From Arthrobotrys musiformis (lineage: Eukaryota > Ascomycota > Orbiliomycetes > Orbiliales > Orbiliaceae): DNA of 64,000 bases. Of this stretch, positions 48,305 to 61,088 are shown piece after piece. The position numbers were made by a program, and so were the translations under genes. Position 1 is the stretch's first letter. Every line of letters starts with the position of its first letter. The stretch is taken from contig JAVHJL010000005.1 in assembly GCA_036971715.1 (NCBI GenBank), forward strand, positions 2,232,001 through 2,296,000. The letters run 5' to 3'. The notes beneath the pieces were generated by a model. The model made no database searches, was not told the DNA's origin, and worked only from the letters and a program-made list of their open reading frames with translations.

Positions 48305-51300
48305 CTATTCCAACAAGCCGAATATTAGTCGGCAGAGGAGGCGATTGATTGCCTTTGTCGCTTCCGTCCTTCGTGTTTCAAGTTGACGGTGAGCTTAGGC
48401 AAACGACAGCTTTCATAAAAACAATCCGATCCCGATAATGATTCGTTTGTATGATGGTGATGCGGATGTTGTTGGTGATATCAGATATCAGATTAAATGT
48501 GACAGCAAACTACTTACTACGCACACAAGACCTATAAATAAGTATACTTGTATTCCTCGGGAGGCAATGCAATGCTGGGATCTGAACTGGAGGCGTGGTC
48601 TCGAAGATATATAAATATATCCATCCATCCATACGTACCTGTACCCTGGCCTATACGTTGATCGCAATGCAATTGCAATGGAGGAACCTTCGAGGGCAGC
48701 TGCGGGAGGGTGCGTTAATCACGGTTTTATTGCATGGAGAGCCAGCAATAAAGTTTTGGTTCTGGGGAAGGATGTCACCGGTGTGCATGAATGAATGCAT
48801 CGAACGACAGCTTCAACACATCTGCAGGGCTCTCTATACGTAAAGGATCAGATGGAATCGAACAAATGAGTCTTTTTACAGGCTAAATTGGATATTTCCA
48901 TATCAGTAAGTACAAGTCACAATAAGAAATATTAATACGGATTCCATACCCTGGAAAACCACTCTGCTATTATAATTTATTATCAATTCTGCTGTCGAAG
49001 CGGAACATTTACGTATATAGTTCCAGTTAATCCGAATTCTAACTGCAAATGCAAATGCAGTGCAGTATGCAATATCTGATTTTTCCTGCATGGGTCTGGT
49101 GGCACAATCAACAATCTTCATCACACTCCGCACAGCGATCGCAAAAAAGCAAGATCTGGCCTGCCACACGCGCCATTGTATGGATCTATCCTCTCTCTTT
49201 CCTTGGTATGGTTTAAACTCGTGGGCGAATCACAATTTGGATCTCCTTCCCTGCAACGATGGGAGGTTGGCTGGGCCAGCTGGGGCCAGGAATTCTACGA
49301 CGCTTCTGGAAGTTCTTGGTGCTCCATTTTCACGGGCTTTCAGAAAGGATCAGCCCAACCAAAGATGCAATCGAACAGGCAATAGCAGAATACAGACGGC
49401 GGGGGGTGCACCAGGGCCTGTCTTCCCGAGACCATATTGTGTGCAATGCACACTGTACACCTGGCCACCTTCTTTTCTTTCCTTTTTTTAGTTCCTTTCT
49501 TTCTGCTTTTACCGGGCTCATGGGCACTTCCTTCCAGAAAATCCATAGCCATACCGCTTCAACTAATTACAACTCCCCCCATTCCTTTCCCGCAGAAAAT
49601 AGCACTAGCGTAAGTTCTGAACAAAGATAGAAGATCCGTCCTCTTTTCTGGTTCAAATTCGCGTTATTTTTTTATATTTTTTGTTTTCCCTCTCTCTCTT
49701 TCCCTTCAATTGGATGTTCGAGAATGCTTCCTTTTGCTGGTTGCGGTTAGGGTTGGAATCCCAGCAATAGAAAGAGAAAGAACAAGCCTTTTTTCTTTTC
49801 CCTTTTTCTTTTTTTTCCTATATATTCTTTTGCATTTTGCATCTTTAGATTCCCTCCCAACGTCATGGCGCGCATCACGTGATGTCTGCACCAAAAGTCT
49901 CGAACTCTATTCCAAAATCCAACGTTTTGAGGGTCCCATTGGGCACAAAATGAAGGATTCGAGAATTATGATTCTTCACGGATGATATGATAAACCGAAA
50001 TGGCGTGGGGGGGACGCCATAAGTGCGGTGATAATTGATACCTGCCAACTAGAGTAACCCAATACCGCCTCTATCGAAATTTCGAAGATAACGTTGTCAT
50101 GTGTAAATCCAAGACAGTGGGTCACGAATACGTAGTTTAAATTTGATAAACCACTCCGTCCAGCTCGTTTAAACCCTTGCGAGCTCAAGAACATCCCTGG
50201 GGGGATCGTAATACGTCCAAAACATCATTACGATAGAAAACTTCACAAGCACTCATATGATTTGTCTCATTTCGAATAATCTGCCATCGAGCTAGATAAT
50301 TGAACTTCATGCACGTCCAAGCCTACCCCTCACTTCTAGAAGCCTTTTTTTTTCTATTCCGAAGGTAGGTTATGCGCTGGGCAGCGCAGCATACCATATC
50401 CCAGCTGCAGCAAGCCCAATCAGGTTCTATAACCCCGTTCCAATCCGACCAGTCGACGTAGCAACTATGCTGCCAGCCCTCCCCCGGCCCCCCAGTTCCG
50501 ACAAAAACCCTTGTAAAGCTTCCTGCATGGAACTTCTAGTAGCTCGAGTATACATCCTGATCGGCCGGCAGGTTCCCGACGACAATAAGTTAGTTCCCAT
50601 ATTGACGCCACCCATATGAGTCAACGTACGCCTCCGCGAGCTTTTTGGTCCTCTTCTTAGCTTCGATGATCGACGGCGCGCCTCTTGGGTTTATCGACGC
50701 ACGGGCTTTGCTTTATCGTTTACATTCAAGCCCAAAGTGAGGCGTCCATAGAACTAGGTTCCGTCATCTAACCTGGCCTCGTATCCAGACGTCATGAAGG
50801 GAGCATGCATCTAACCCACTCTTCACCCCCGGACCAGTGTGAACGACATACCGTAGTAACTAGCCCAAATTCATGGGTCTATGGATCCAACTAATATGAT
50901 TGATCAATTGATGCATAAGCCAAGTGCTGCATACCCTACGCAAAGATGAATACTAACTAAACCGTCAACGTTGCGCTTCGAATTTCAAGCCTTCATACTA
51001 CAATCCCTTGCCTCGAGCAGCGCACGCCTCGAGGATATAATACACCAGTCCACTTCCAACCCATCCGCGCAGCACTCCATACCGATAGGAACCATAACCA
51101 AAGCAATAAGAAACCTTCCTCCAAAGCCACCCTACACCTCCAAACACACAGGGTACCCAACCGGAAGAACCAAAACTAACCATCCCTCCTCACATCCCAG
51201 CCCAAAGAACTTCCAGAACACGATTGCGTGATAACGAACCCGGGTTCGCATGTGCAAAAACGATGTCATCAGCCAGACCATCGAATACGGGTTCACCCTT

Positions 51301-54107
51301 CCTAGCTTTTGCAAAATGCAAGACACTCCACCACCAGCATAATCACAAAAAAGCATGTTCACCCTATTCTGGATCATAGTATCCGTTCATACCCTGGCAC
51401 GAAGAAGACAATGGATCCCTGCTCGGATCGAAGCTTTCTCGAACATCTATGTGGCTGATAATATACACACCAGCTGGATCCAGAGACAAAAGGCACACGC
51501 CCAACTGACTAAAATATGATATTAACTGCAACTTAGCCAATGAACCAGTCCACATGAGATATCAGCTTTTCCAAAATTTCAAAATGAAGCTAAATAGTCA
51601 TAGTACCATCTACACCCTCGAAGGGGCGTATCTATATATCATATACACATTATGTAATAGATAAGCTGCTAATCTGAACGCCCAGGCTGGTATATCACTA
51701 TCATTGACCTATAGCTCTCACATAAACTATGATTACATACATCAGATATGTAAACCGTATACTGTAAACCTGAAATCATGTGAATAAATATCACAACTAA
51801 CGTAAGATAATAGCATACCCTCGAGCCCCTAATACAATTATATATGTATCTATACTTACGTATCAATAAATAACCCCACCTCCAGCAAACATCCCAAGCT
51901 CGAGTCTCCTCCACCGTAAATAAGTATTCACTCATACAACCATCATCATGAAAATACCATATCCCTCTCCAACGGAACCAACCCCAAGGATCACCACCCT
52001 CTCAAAAAACCACACACCCCATTAAAATAACCCACTATTCCCAAAACCTACAATCTTTCCACAACCCTCACCCTCGCATATGCATGTTTAACCAGAAAGA
52101 AAGAGAAAAAAAAAGAACATCAATAAAGAAGGCCCTCTCCGAAACGCGAATTTCGCGGCAGCGGGCTGTCTCCCAACAAGAGGGAAATCCAGCACAAGAC
52201 AAAACAAAACCAAAAAAACCACACAAGCTTCTTCTTCCTCCTCTTCTCTCCGGCAATTTCCACCCCATCTCGTATTCCGCAACATCTCGGACTCATACCC
52301 AAAAAAACAAAAAAAAGTTATAAGGAAAGAAAAGAACAGCATATCTACATGTCCGGAAGAATCCACAGTACCGAGAAAACGGAGAGCAGCGCATGTAGCG
52401 CATAAACTCCACAGTTGCACAAAAAAATCCCAATCCCTAAAGGGAATTCACCCACTTTTTTCACCCACTATACTCCGTATAAGCTTCCTTGAACACAGGT
52501 AACCGCCCCGTAGCACTATTATATTATACAATGTATGCATATATCGTGCCTACAATAATTAATATTCACGCGGAATCACGATGCATATTATCATCCCAGC
52601 TGTATACAAACCCACACAATCATAGCATACAAGGTAAACCGACATCCACGGGTGGAAATACCAACTGAACCACTTCGGACAAAATCCCTATCCCTGACCA
52701 TCATGTCTTTTAAAATCCCTCGAACCCCCCCGTCCAAAATCTGATATATACCCGTCATAATTATCCGATACACATAAAATACCATAGACACCCCATAAGC
52801 ATTAATATAAACCACCCATAGCATGACTAGGCCTAGCCTTCCCTCCTCGACAAACCCCCCCTCTTCTACGATTATCCAAAAAAGGGAGTAATCTTCTAAG
52901 CATACCCCCTGCATCCCGATCCAATCACCGGGTATTAACGGTGCGTAGACGCTCAACTCCCGTCTACGGAAAGGGAATATATTACTCCCCCCGTGCCGAA
53001 AGAATGGCCGTAAACTCGAGAAATATCCATATCATTCGGATGGAAACATCAAACGCCAACGGGCTTCATACGCATCCCCATCCAGTAAAATCATATCGTA
53101 GAATACGCCTGTTATATACAAAACCTCCCAATGCCATATATTCAAAATTAATACAAACAAAATCAACACATTCAGGTAATCAATGTCTCAACGTCGCACA
53201 AAGCCATCCCGGCCGGTCGATACATGTCTCGTCGATCAAAATTTGCCCCCGGAATGTGCTTCCAGAAGCTTCAGAAGCTCCATTTACCCCTTTAACTAAC
53301 CGTTAGAAAGCTATAAACCACCTGACCGTACTTCACCTGTCCCGGTGAAGCTAAATATATGTCATATAATATAACACCTCACGATAGGAAAAATTTAGAA
53401 TGAAATACTTTCGTTTCCAATTCCATTCTCACTTATCCTAGATTATCTACTTCCAGATATTTGTGCACGAAACGAAAAAAAAAAAAAAAAGCACTGGAGG
53501 AAAACTAATATATAAAAAAAAAGTGAACGGAAAAACAAGTAACAACAAGAGACTTTTTCTTTCTTTCCTCGATCTCTTTCTTCCCCTAGTAAACAAAAAT
53601 AAATAGAATAGAATAGAATCCACTACGAAAACGGGGGTTTTTGGCAAATTAAAATAGGAAAAGAAAAGGAGAAGGGTGCAGAAAGACGGAGGATTAAGCG
53701 ATGCGATACAACAGACGAATGCGAATTGATTAGTTAAAAAAAAAAAAAGGCAAGAAGGTACGAGTTGATGAGGACGCCTCCGTCTATCGCGATCCCTTAT
53801 GGTCCGAGAAGCAAGCGATGAAAAGGAGATTAAAAAAGAAGCCGGGTGTCTACAGTCATGCCGTCTCTCTGAAGCAATCCCGGCGAAGGAGAATAATGCG
53901 ACAAATTCGTAACAACGGTGGAAAACAGCGAGATTTTTTTTTGTAAGAGGTCGATGTGTTTTTTTGGTCTTTTCATTCTTAGTCAAAAAAAAAAGGGGAA
54001 GTTTTATATCAATCGTTAAGAAATCGAGTCAAGTTGCCATACGTCTAGGAGTAGTGACTAGACATTTAAATTGTTCAGACAACCAAATTGCCATGCTGGA
54101 CTGGGTT
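48305..54107. other. Long intergenic region, no supportable gene
   Basis: About 5.8 kb. It may contain the missing 5' exons of the small gene ending at 48029. The open frame at 50971-51231 has a plausible composition (LQSLASSSARLEDII) but no partner exons. The 51.4-53.4 kb part is AT-rich with C-rich patches. The 53.45-54.0 kb part has several A-runs and purine-rich stretches. Confidence 0.45.
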
Positions 54108-55534
54108 CTATTCAGCATCAGCGGTGTCAAGGTCGTCGTGACGGGGTGGAGTCTCTGTATTGCCCAAATCTGTTAGCCAGAACTTCTTTTGCCATCTTAG
54201 CAGGTATATAGAAGGGAAAACTTACGGTCACGTTCACGTTCACGGTGGCTATCACGATCACGTTCACGTTCGCGGTCTCCTCTATCACGCTCACGGTCTC
54301 TCTCATCACGTGGGCTTCTCATTTCACGGTCACCGTCACGGTCGCGATCCTCCTTGCCAGCTGGGCTACGGCTACGTTCGCGGGGTCGCCCATTGGGGGA
54401 GCCACGATCTTCACGGCCTTCGCGACGGCGAGGGGAAGCAGATCGTGGTGGCCCACGGCGAGGGCTACGGCGCCTTGGAGCGTCACGGCCGCCTTCAAAT
54501 CTCCAAGAGGCAGATGGAGGGGTACGAGCCCACTATTAAAAGAAGGGTCAAGATGTTAGGAACATAATCGTAAACGTCATAGCTAGCTTTATAGATATAC
54601 GAACCTCAATTTTGAGGATGTCATCACGTCCTATACGACGTCCATGCATCTCAAAATACGCGTCGTCGGCATCCCGACGAGATTCATATTCAACAAATGC
54701 AAATCTAGAAGAAAAAAATACCACCAAAGAAAGGGTTTCCAGTCAATTAGCTTCCGGTCTTTCTTGTCAAGGAAGGTCGGGAGGTCTAGATGTAACAAGC
54801 TGCAAATGCAGGTTTGGCTACATCGGCGACCAGACAAGGGGGGACAGGGATTCTGAGACTTACAGTCGGCTGCTTGCAGTTCGTGGAGCAGGAATGTCGC
54901 AACGGACCAAACGTCCATATCTGTAGGCAACGAAGAAACCGAAGGCAGAAGTCGTTAGAAACGCGTTTTTTCTCTTTCTCTCAGGATATTTTTTATTGAC
55001 TACGTGGTAACTGCTTCGCTCGGAAGAGGAGGAGGGTGGAGGGGGGAAGGGTTGGCAAGGCCGATATCGACGGACGACGACGATGACGAGGGCTCGATCG
55101 GCTCGATCGGACGGCTTTCCGCTAGGGCGAGCGAAGGAAATGCTACGACGAGGGGTAGGACAATGGGAGATAGTGATAAAAACGGAAATCCCCTCTAGCA
55201 GAGTATAAAAAAGGTCGATAGGGACCGTATACGTGTGATTCCGCCGACGACGAGCAAGGACCTCTATTAGAGAACTAGGGGAGAGATAGAGATAGAGATA
55301 GAGAAGTAAAACGAGGACATTGAGTTAGGGGGGAGAAACAGGTTGGATTTCGAGATCTTCCGCATACGGAGTCCGCCGTCAACGTGCATCGAGGTGTTCA
55401 GGAGGAAACTGTCAAGGAGGAGGAGGAGGGATCGGTTTCGATCGGTACCTTTCGAATTCGTATGCGAGATCGCGTGCCCTGGTGCCATGGCCGAAGCCAG
55501 TGACATAGAGCGTGGTGCCGCCACGGGAGGACAT
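54108..55534 (-). CDS. SR-type pre-mRNA splicing factor with one RRM (5 exons, 203 aa)
   Basis: Minus-strand exons 55534-55449, 54920-54864, 54704-54605, 54532-54226 and 54169-54108 sum to 612 bases. A single RNA recognition motif occupies residues about 7-81 with RNP2 LYVTGF (9-14) and RNP1 RLFAFVEY (47-54), followed by SRRDADDAYFEMHGRRIGRD. After LKIEWARTPP comes an Arg-rich tail with SR, RS, RD and RE dipeptides (RRRSPRRGPPRSASPRRREG, RERDRGDRERERDRDSHRER), and a short acidic end (HDDLDTADAE). SR proteins bind exonic enhancers and help recruit U1 and U2AF; the tail is phosphorylated by SRPK/Clk kinases. The alternating RD/RE composition is more like S. pombe Srp1/Srp2-type fungal proteins than pure RS tails. 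Intron 1 is 528 bases, far longer than the others here. It is divergent to the Rdx gene. Confidence 0.88.
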
Positions 55535-55817
55535 TGCTGCTGGTGATTCCGGGAGTGAAGCGGGGGTAGGAGCGTAGGGGTGGTGATGATGGCGAGGTGG
55601 TGATGAAGAGTTGGTGAGGTTGAAGAGTTGATGAAGATGGAAATGGAGATGGTGAATTCTGGTTTTGATTTAATTTGGGGGCCGCGGAAGAAAATGAAGG
55701 AATTCAAATTGGCAGGGAAAAAGCGGCTGACTAAGCGGAGTTGCCTCACTTGATTCTTCAACTTCAACTTCAAATTAAACGGATTCCAGACAAAGAATTC
55801 AAAGAAAAGAAAGAAGG

Positions 55818-56547
55818 ATGGCTGAACCAAAGACGGCTTCGGTCACAGCTGCCGTCCCGAGAGTGGTCATTCAGTTCTGCATCCAGTGCAAGTGGAACCT
55901 TCGAGCAGCCTATGTGAGTGGCTTCATCCCTATCATATCATATCATATCATATCATATATATCATATCATATCGTATATCATTATATACTATATGATGGA
56001 TATCATGAGAGCCTCTTTGACATCGATGAAAGAAGAGTTAATGAGAGAGACAGTATGCCCAAGAACTGCTCCAGACATTCTCAACCTCGCTGGGAGAAGT
56101 CTCCCTCCGCCCTTCCACCGGCGGCATCTTCACCGTCACCCTCGAGACCCTCAATGGGGAATCAATCCTCGAGTCGCATCTGATCTGGGATCGGAAGCGC
56201 GATGGCGGATTTCCCGAGACAAAGGAACTTAAGGTATATATTCCCCCTTTATGACAATTACTCTCATATCTTATATAGAAATGGATTGCTAATATGCATG
56301 TGCATAACAGAAGAAAGTCCGTGACATCATAGATCCAAACAGAGATCTCGGCCATGTCGACGGCAAGAAGAAGCCAACGGCAGACAATGCTCTTCCTCCT
56401 CCTCCCCAGGAACTCGAGCCCCAGGATAAATTGATCAATACCTCTCCGGGCGAGCAGAGTCTCGGGATACAAATAGTCCAGGCCGAACGAAACGCCGCAG
56501 CAGCCGCACCTCCCAAAGAGAAACCCGCCTGCGAAGACTGCCAGTAA
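55818..56547 (+). CDS. SelW/Rdx-family thioredoxin-like protein with Cys instead of Sec (3 exons, 170 aa)
   Basis: Exons 55818-55913, 56054-56233 and 56311-56547 sum to 513 bases. The Rdx domain (PF10262, SelW/SelT/SelH) spans about residues 14-115: VVIQFCIQCKWNLRAAY with the CxxC pair Cys21/Cys24 where selenoprotein W has Cys/Sec, then AQELLQTFSTSLGEVSLRPS, GGIFTVTLETLNGES and HLIWDRKRDGGFPETKELKK, then VRDIIDPNRDLGH. Members are small redox proteins; the fungal ones have Cys and no proven substrate. The C-terminal extension of about 55 residues is disordered and ends with a second CxxC (Cys166/Cys169), an unusual point. Intron 1 contains a TATCA microsatellite. The start is 283 bases from the opposing SR gene start. 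Confidence 0.85.
55931..55973. repeat. (ATATC)n pentanucleotide microsatellite in the Rdx gene's first intron
   Basis: About eight near-perfect units inside intron 55914-56053. Confidence 0.8.
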
Positions 56548-57593
56548 CCCCACAATCTTTTAAATTTCTCCAAGAAACAAAATCAAAAGCAGCTTCGAAC
56601 CCGAAGCTACATCCCGGGCCAAGCTTAGCCTTAGCCCTATCACAAATCAATCAGCAAGTGCGGCCCCAGTCCCATACTCAACAAGGGCGACGGCGATGCT
56701 CCGGCCAGCGCCCAGACCAAAAAAACCCTGGAGCTAAGCAGCTAAGCAGGTGCACGGAACCGCCCGACAAAAAAAACAGACAAGGGGACCCACAATTAGC
56801 AATCGATCGTTTATCAGCGGCATTCCGTATCTTGAACCGACCTTACCTAGCTACTTAGTAGCATTTAGCTCCAAAACACCCTCGTTTTTCCTGTCCCAGG
56901 TACTATCGATATACGTATCATCTTGACTATCTCTACATAGTACTCATAACAATAAATAATATAACATTCAAGCTAGTTCTATCTGACCAGGGAAACCTTA
57001 TCAGCTTCCCGATGCGTCCGGCGTCCCCATCATCTCTGAAAGTCAATTGTAACAAAACCAGCTTGTGAGTACGTACATAAGAGACATCACCCGCCGCCTT
57101 AAATAAAATAAAATAAAATAAAATACAATCTCCAACCCCCCCATCGTGTGATACAGACAATATCCCCAATCCCTATATCACAGACATACAAGAAAAGGGT
57201 ACGTTGATTGGCTCCCCGCGCGTGTTTTGATGTCATGTGTGTAACTCCACGTCCACATTCGAGCTAGTACTTCCCTTCCCACCTCTCCTTCAGAACAAAG
57301 AACCCCCCCAGCTGCAAGACTAGCACGCTTTGTGATTGTGATTGATATTTTTTTTCGGAAGGAACGCGATAGAAGTCAATGGTGTTCAGTTCCTGTTTCC
57401 CCAATTCCAGTTCTAGTTTACTAAGTAAGGGGAGCATTCCAGGAACCCGCATATATACACCTCCCCCCATCCCTCATCCTCCATCTTCCGGAGCACCCCC
57501 CAATCACCATAAATATTCAAACAAGCTCCCTTTCAACCCCCAGCTACCCCAGACTTCGATAAGAAAAATCAAAGTAGGAAAAAAAAAGTAAAA
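56548..57593. other. Intergenic region upstream of uracil phosphoribosyltransferase
   Basis: About 1 kb without a gene. It has an (AAAAT)n microsatellite at 57101-57124 and a C-rich leader at about 57450-57550 just before the start codon. Confidence 0.5.
57101..57124. repeat. (AAAAT)n microsatellite
   Basis: Roughly five AAAAT units in a row in the intergenic region. Confidence 0.8.
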
Positions 57594-58472
57594 ATGTCAA
57601 ACATCCACATCTCAACCCACCCCTGCGTCCGCGCAAAGCTCAGCCAACTCCGATCCAGCACCACAGGCCCCCGCGAAACCCGCGCCCTCGTCACCGAAAT
57701 CTCCAGCTTCCTCGCCGCAGAAGCCCTAGCCACTTCTCTAACAACCGTATCAGCCGGCGAATCCACATCCGCCCTCGGTGCAACATACACCGTCGAAGAT
57801 GTAGCCGAAAAGGTCGTCTTGGTTCCAATCCTCAGATCCGGCCTCGGCATGCTCGAAGGTACCCCCCTCACCCCATGCCCACAAAAGCAGTATATACGTA
57901 TATAATTAACCCATAAAAAGCATTCAACAACCTCCTCCCCACCCCAGCCGCAATCTACCACCTCGGCCTCTTCCGCGAAAAGGCCACCCTCTCACCAGTA
58001 GAATACTACAACAACCTCCCCACATCATCCGCCAGCTCCGGCCTCCCAGCGGATCTAGCCATAATCCTAGACCCCGTCGTCGCAACCGGCGGCACCGCCA
58101 TCGCCGCCATCCAAACCCTAAAGGAATGGGGCGTCAAGAAGATCATCCTCTGTAGCATCTTGGGCGCCGAACCGGGTGTCAAACACGCCGCTGAGGAGTG
58201 GCCAGAGGGTGTCGAGGTTTACCTCGGTGCCATGGACCCAAAGACAACCGCAGAAGGAATGATCGTACCTGGGTAAGTCCCATCTCCAGACATCAATCCA
58301 CCTATCATGAAAGAAACAGCTACTAACTGACCAACCACCACCCGCTGGGGCTAATTTTCGACAAATATCTAGACTTGGAGACATGTAAGTCAAACCCACC
58401 CAAACGAACATAAGAAGCCTCTACTAACCCCCCTCCAGTGGTGACCGCCTCTTCCTCACAATTGGAAAATAA
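57594..58472 (+). CDS. FUR1: Uracil phosphoribosyltransferase (4 exons, 211 aa)
   Basis: Exons 57594-57858, 57948-58272, 58373-58384 and 58439-58472 sum to 636 bases. It converts uracil and PRPP to UMP in pyrimidine salvage, in the cytosol. Motifs: N-terminal ISTHPCVRAKLSQLRSSTTG, PRETRALVTEISSFLA, VPILRSGLGMLE (residues about 77-87), the PRPP loop LDPVVATGGTA (129-139), WGVKKIILCSILGAEPGVKH and the C-terminal GLGDIGDRLFLTIGK that forms the uracil hood. The third exon is a 12-base microexon carrying only LGD plus split codons; without it the hood is lost. Length (211) is near that of other eukaryotic enzymes. Codon use is strongly C-ending, suggesting high expression. A fungal enzyme of this kind is what makes 5-fluorouracil toxic to the cell. 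Confidence 0.95.
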
Positions 58473-59465
58473 ATTCCTTTTTCTTTTTAACGATTTAAAA
58501 GGATCAATTGGACTGGCGCCGAATACGAGCGACAGCAGAGAGCTCACGTGTAACTAGTAATTGTTCTATACATAATTACCCAAGCTCAAAAGCAAGTTCG
58601 TAAAGCAGTAAATCAGCGAAACGTGTCTCATTGTCTGTCTATCCTTAATAATCTACACTATCTATATAACCTAATCCCCCTGCCCTCTAAAAGAAAGAAC
58701 ATACCTAAAACTGGTGGGTCTATATTCAGCGAGACCGCGAAGAACGGGGCTTTCTTTAATCTTACCGTGGGGTATATATAGCGATCGTTATAGAAGCAAC
58801 AAAAAATAGCTTACGAAACTAGGGATAGCAAAGGGTGAATTTTACGCATGGAACATCTTTTTTTGGAAATGGGGGTGTATAATAAATTCTTTTCCCAGGT
58901 TTTTGGTTTTCCGAGTTAAAAAAAGGTAGTGAGTTTTTAAAGCGTGTTCTTTTTTGTTTTCAGAGGTCGTTATCGCGTCACAAAAACACAGGGCGAGAAA
59001 GAAAAGAAGAGCGGTGTTTAAAATGTAAGTTAGGGACAGCATTGAAGGTTTGAAAAAAAGTTCAGGAAGGACAAGATAAAGAAGAGGTTTCGTGGTTGGC
59101 ACATTTTTATGGAAAACCGGTCCACAGGAAAAAGATAATAGTTACGGGCGTTAAATTTTGTTTTTTCTTGTCGTAGAAGTACAGAGTCTGTGCTAAGAAT
59201 TCAATTGCTCGACTCTGCTAGAATTTGCAAAAAGAAGGCTTCGTGTGGTCGTTTAACAAGGGCTCGTGACAAAGTGACAATCCAAATCCTGAAATCCGTT
59301 TGTTCCATAGATCGTGGTGCTTTCGAAGTAATTGAAAAAGGGGTGGGTGTGAGGGGAGAAGTAAAAGTCGTCGCTCGCTCGCTGGTTGGGGGAGTGTTTG
59401 CGTCGTCGGGTGATATCGCCGTCGCTCGTCAAGATTCGAAGCGTTGGGATCGGTTGCCGAATGGA
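58473..59465. other. Convergent intergenic region, uracil phosphoribosyltransferase / PP1
   Basis: About 1 kb, AT-rich, with both 3' ends pointing in. No gene seen. Confidence 0.5.
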
Positions 59466-60704
59466 TTATTTTTTCTTCTGTTTTCGGGGTGGTGTTACCG
59501 GCCGTCCTTGCCCAAGACCTCCGTATACGTACTTTTGTTTTTTCTCCGCTGGTTTCAATATCTGGATTACCCCACGTGTTAGCCGGTCGAGTTCCCCACT
59601 CATAATACACGTTTTTGGCTGTCCATCATACCTGGAAAGAGCACAACAAGCTCTCATCTACGCTCATCATAGCGCCAGCGTTGTCGAATTCACCGCAGTA
59701 GTTCGGGGCGGAGAACAAGGTAACCAACTGCCTCTTCGAAAAGAACTCGTATCCGTCCTCTACGACCTGATGGGCCCGGCAAATGAGATCCATGTCATGT
59801 TTCTGCAAGAACCGGGAGACCACATCGGGGCCGAAGGTGAAGGACACGCCTCGGTCGTTTTCGCTCCAGCCGGTGATATCCTTGTCTGGGTCGGACCAGA
59901 GCAAGTCGCAAAGCAGGCCACAATCCGGAATCTATAAACCCCAAAATTTGGAGGAAAAGAGGTCCCCACGTCAGCAAAAAAAATATAAAAAAGGAAAATA
60001 AAAAAATACACCATCAATAGGGTCGGGAACCAGGTGCTTACGTCCGTTGGTCGCATGACTCTCCTAATTTGCTCCATGGAATTGAGATCCGGAGAGAGCC
60101 CGCCATGCATTGTAAAGATTTTCTCATCGATAATTGCGGCGATGGGGAGGCAGTTGAAACAGTCAGTAAAAGTCTTCCAGAGTTTGATGTTGTATCGTCG
60201 CTTGCACTCATCGTAGAAGCCATAGATACGGTTTATCGATGCACACTCGTGGTTGCCTCGAAGGATAAAGAAATTCTCTGGATACTTGATCTTGTAGGCG
60301 AGAAGGAGGCAGATTGTTTCCAAGGACTGCTTTCCTCGGTCGACGTAGTCGCCCAAGAAGAGGTAGTTGGCCTCTGGGGGGAAACCTCCATATTCAAACA
60401 GACGTAGGAGATCGTAGTACTGGCCGTGAATGTCACCACAGATCTAGATATTGCGCAAGTTAGCGTAAGAACCTCAGGCAAATGCTTTCCGTATGTAATT
60501 CGGACGCGTCTGGGTCTTCCATACCTTTATGGGAGCTTCAAGCTCGAGCAGGATTGGCTGGGAGATGAAGATTTCCCTAGCTTTCGTACATAGGAATCGA
60601 ATCTCTGTCTCCAGCAATTGGACCTGCTTTCCTGGCCGGCTACCTCGCACTTCCAATAAACGGTCGATGATGGAATCGAGGTCTACATCTGCTTGATCCG
60701 CCAT
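59466..60704 (-). CDS. GLC7: Serine/threonine protein phosphatase PP1 catalytic subunit (4 exons, 325 aa)
   Basis: Minus-strand exons 60704-60525, 60443-60042, 59931-59632 and 59561-59466 sum to 978 bases. All PP1 signatures are present at the same numbering as the mammalian enzyme: GDIHGQY with Asp64/His66, GDYVDRG with Asp92, RGNHE with Asn124/His125, then FTMHGGLSPDL, LLWSDPDKD and RAHQVVEDGYEF, and SAPNYCGEFDNAGAMMSVD with the toxin-sensitive beta12-13 loop. PP1 (GLC7 in yeast, bimG in Aspergillus) dephosphorylates many targets in mitosis, glycogen metabolism and transcription, steered by regulatory subunits that bind its RVxF groove. The C-terminus ends GRPVTPPRKQKKK, keeping the TPPR site that Cdk phosphorylates. 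The exon boundaries are canonical and no odd residue was noticed. Confidence 0.97.
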
Positions 60705-61060
60705 CTCAATGGCAACGGCAACGAGGCTCGCGAAGGTGGGTTGTTAGAGCGGTAGCGTGGAGAAAAACAGACGAGCAACAGACGGAACCGACGACGACGA
60801 AAAGACCAAAGGAGTGGCTGGTGAAGAAGAGAAAGAGAAGCGAACGACGACGACGGACGAACGCACGGACGGAGTCTAGATGATAGAGGAGGGGATCGGA
60901 GGAGGATGAGGGAGGGGGGGTTGTCGATGGAGAGGGAGAAAAAATTCTTGGTGTGCGCCGCTGGTCTGGTAGATGAGACGCTTGAGTGAGACTATGACTT
61001 TGCTGGTTGGTACGGAAAAGGTACAACTGGTTAGAAAACGTTCAGAGAATGTGAGAGAAC

Positions 61061-61088
61061 AAAAAAAAAAAAAAAAAAAAAAAAAAAA
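61061..61088. repeat. 28-base A homopolymer upstream of PP1
   Basis: Uninterrupted A on the plus strand (T on the PP1 coding strand), about 360 bases upstream of its start codon. Confidence 0.9.

Noticed and set aside
53447..53986. 179-codon minus-strand frame with hydrophobic runs
   Set aside because: Lies downstream of the SR gene, made of T/C-rich low-complexity sequence; no recognised protein.
55267..55830. 187-codon minus-strand frame overlapping the SR gene start
   Set aside because: Out of frame with the RRM exon, which has clear RNP2 sequence in another frame.
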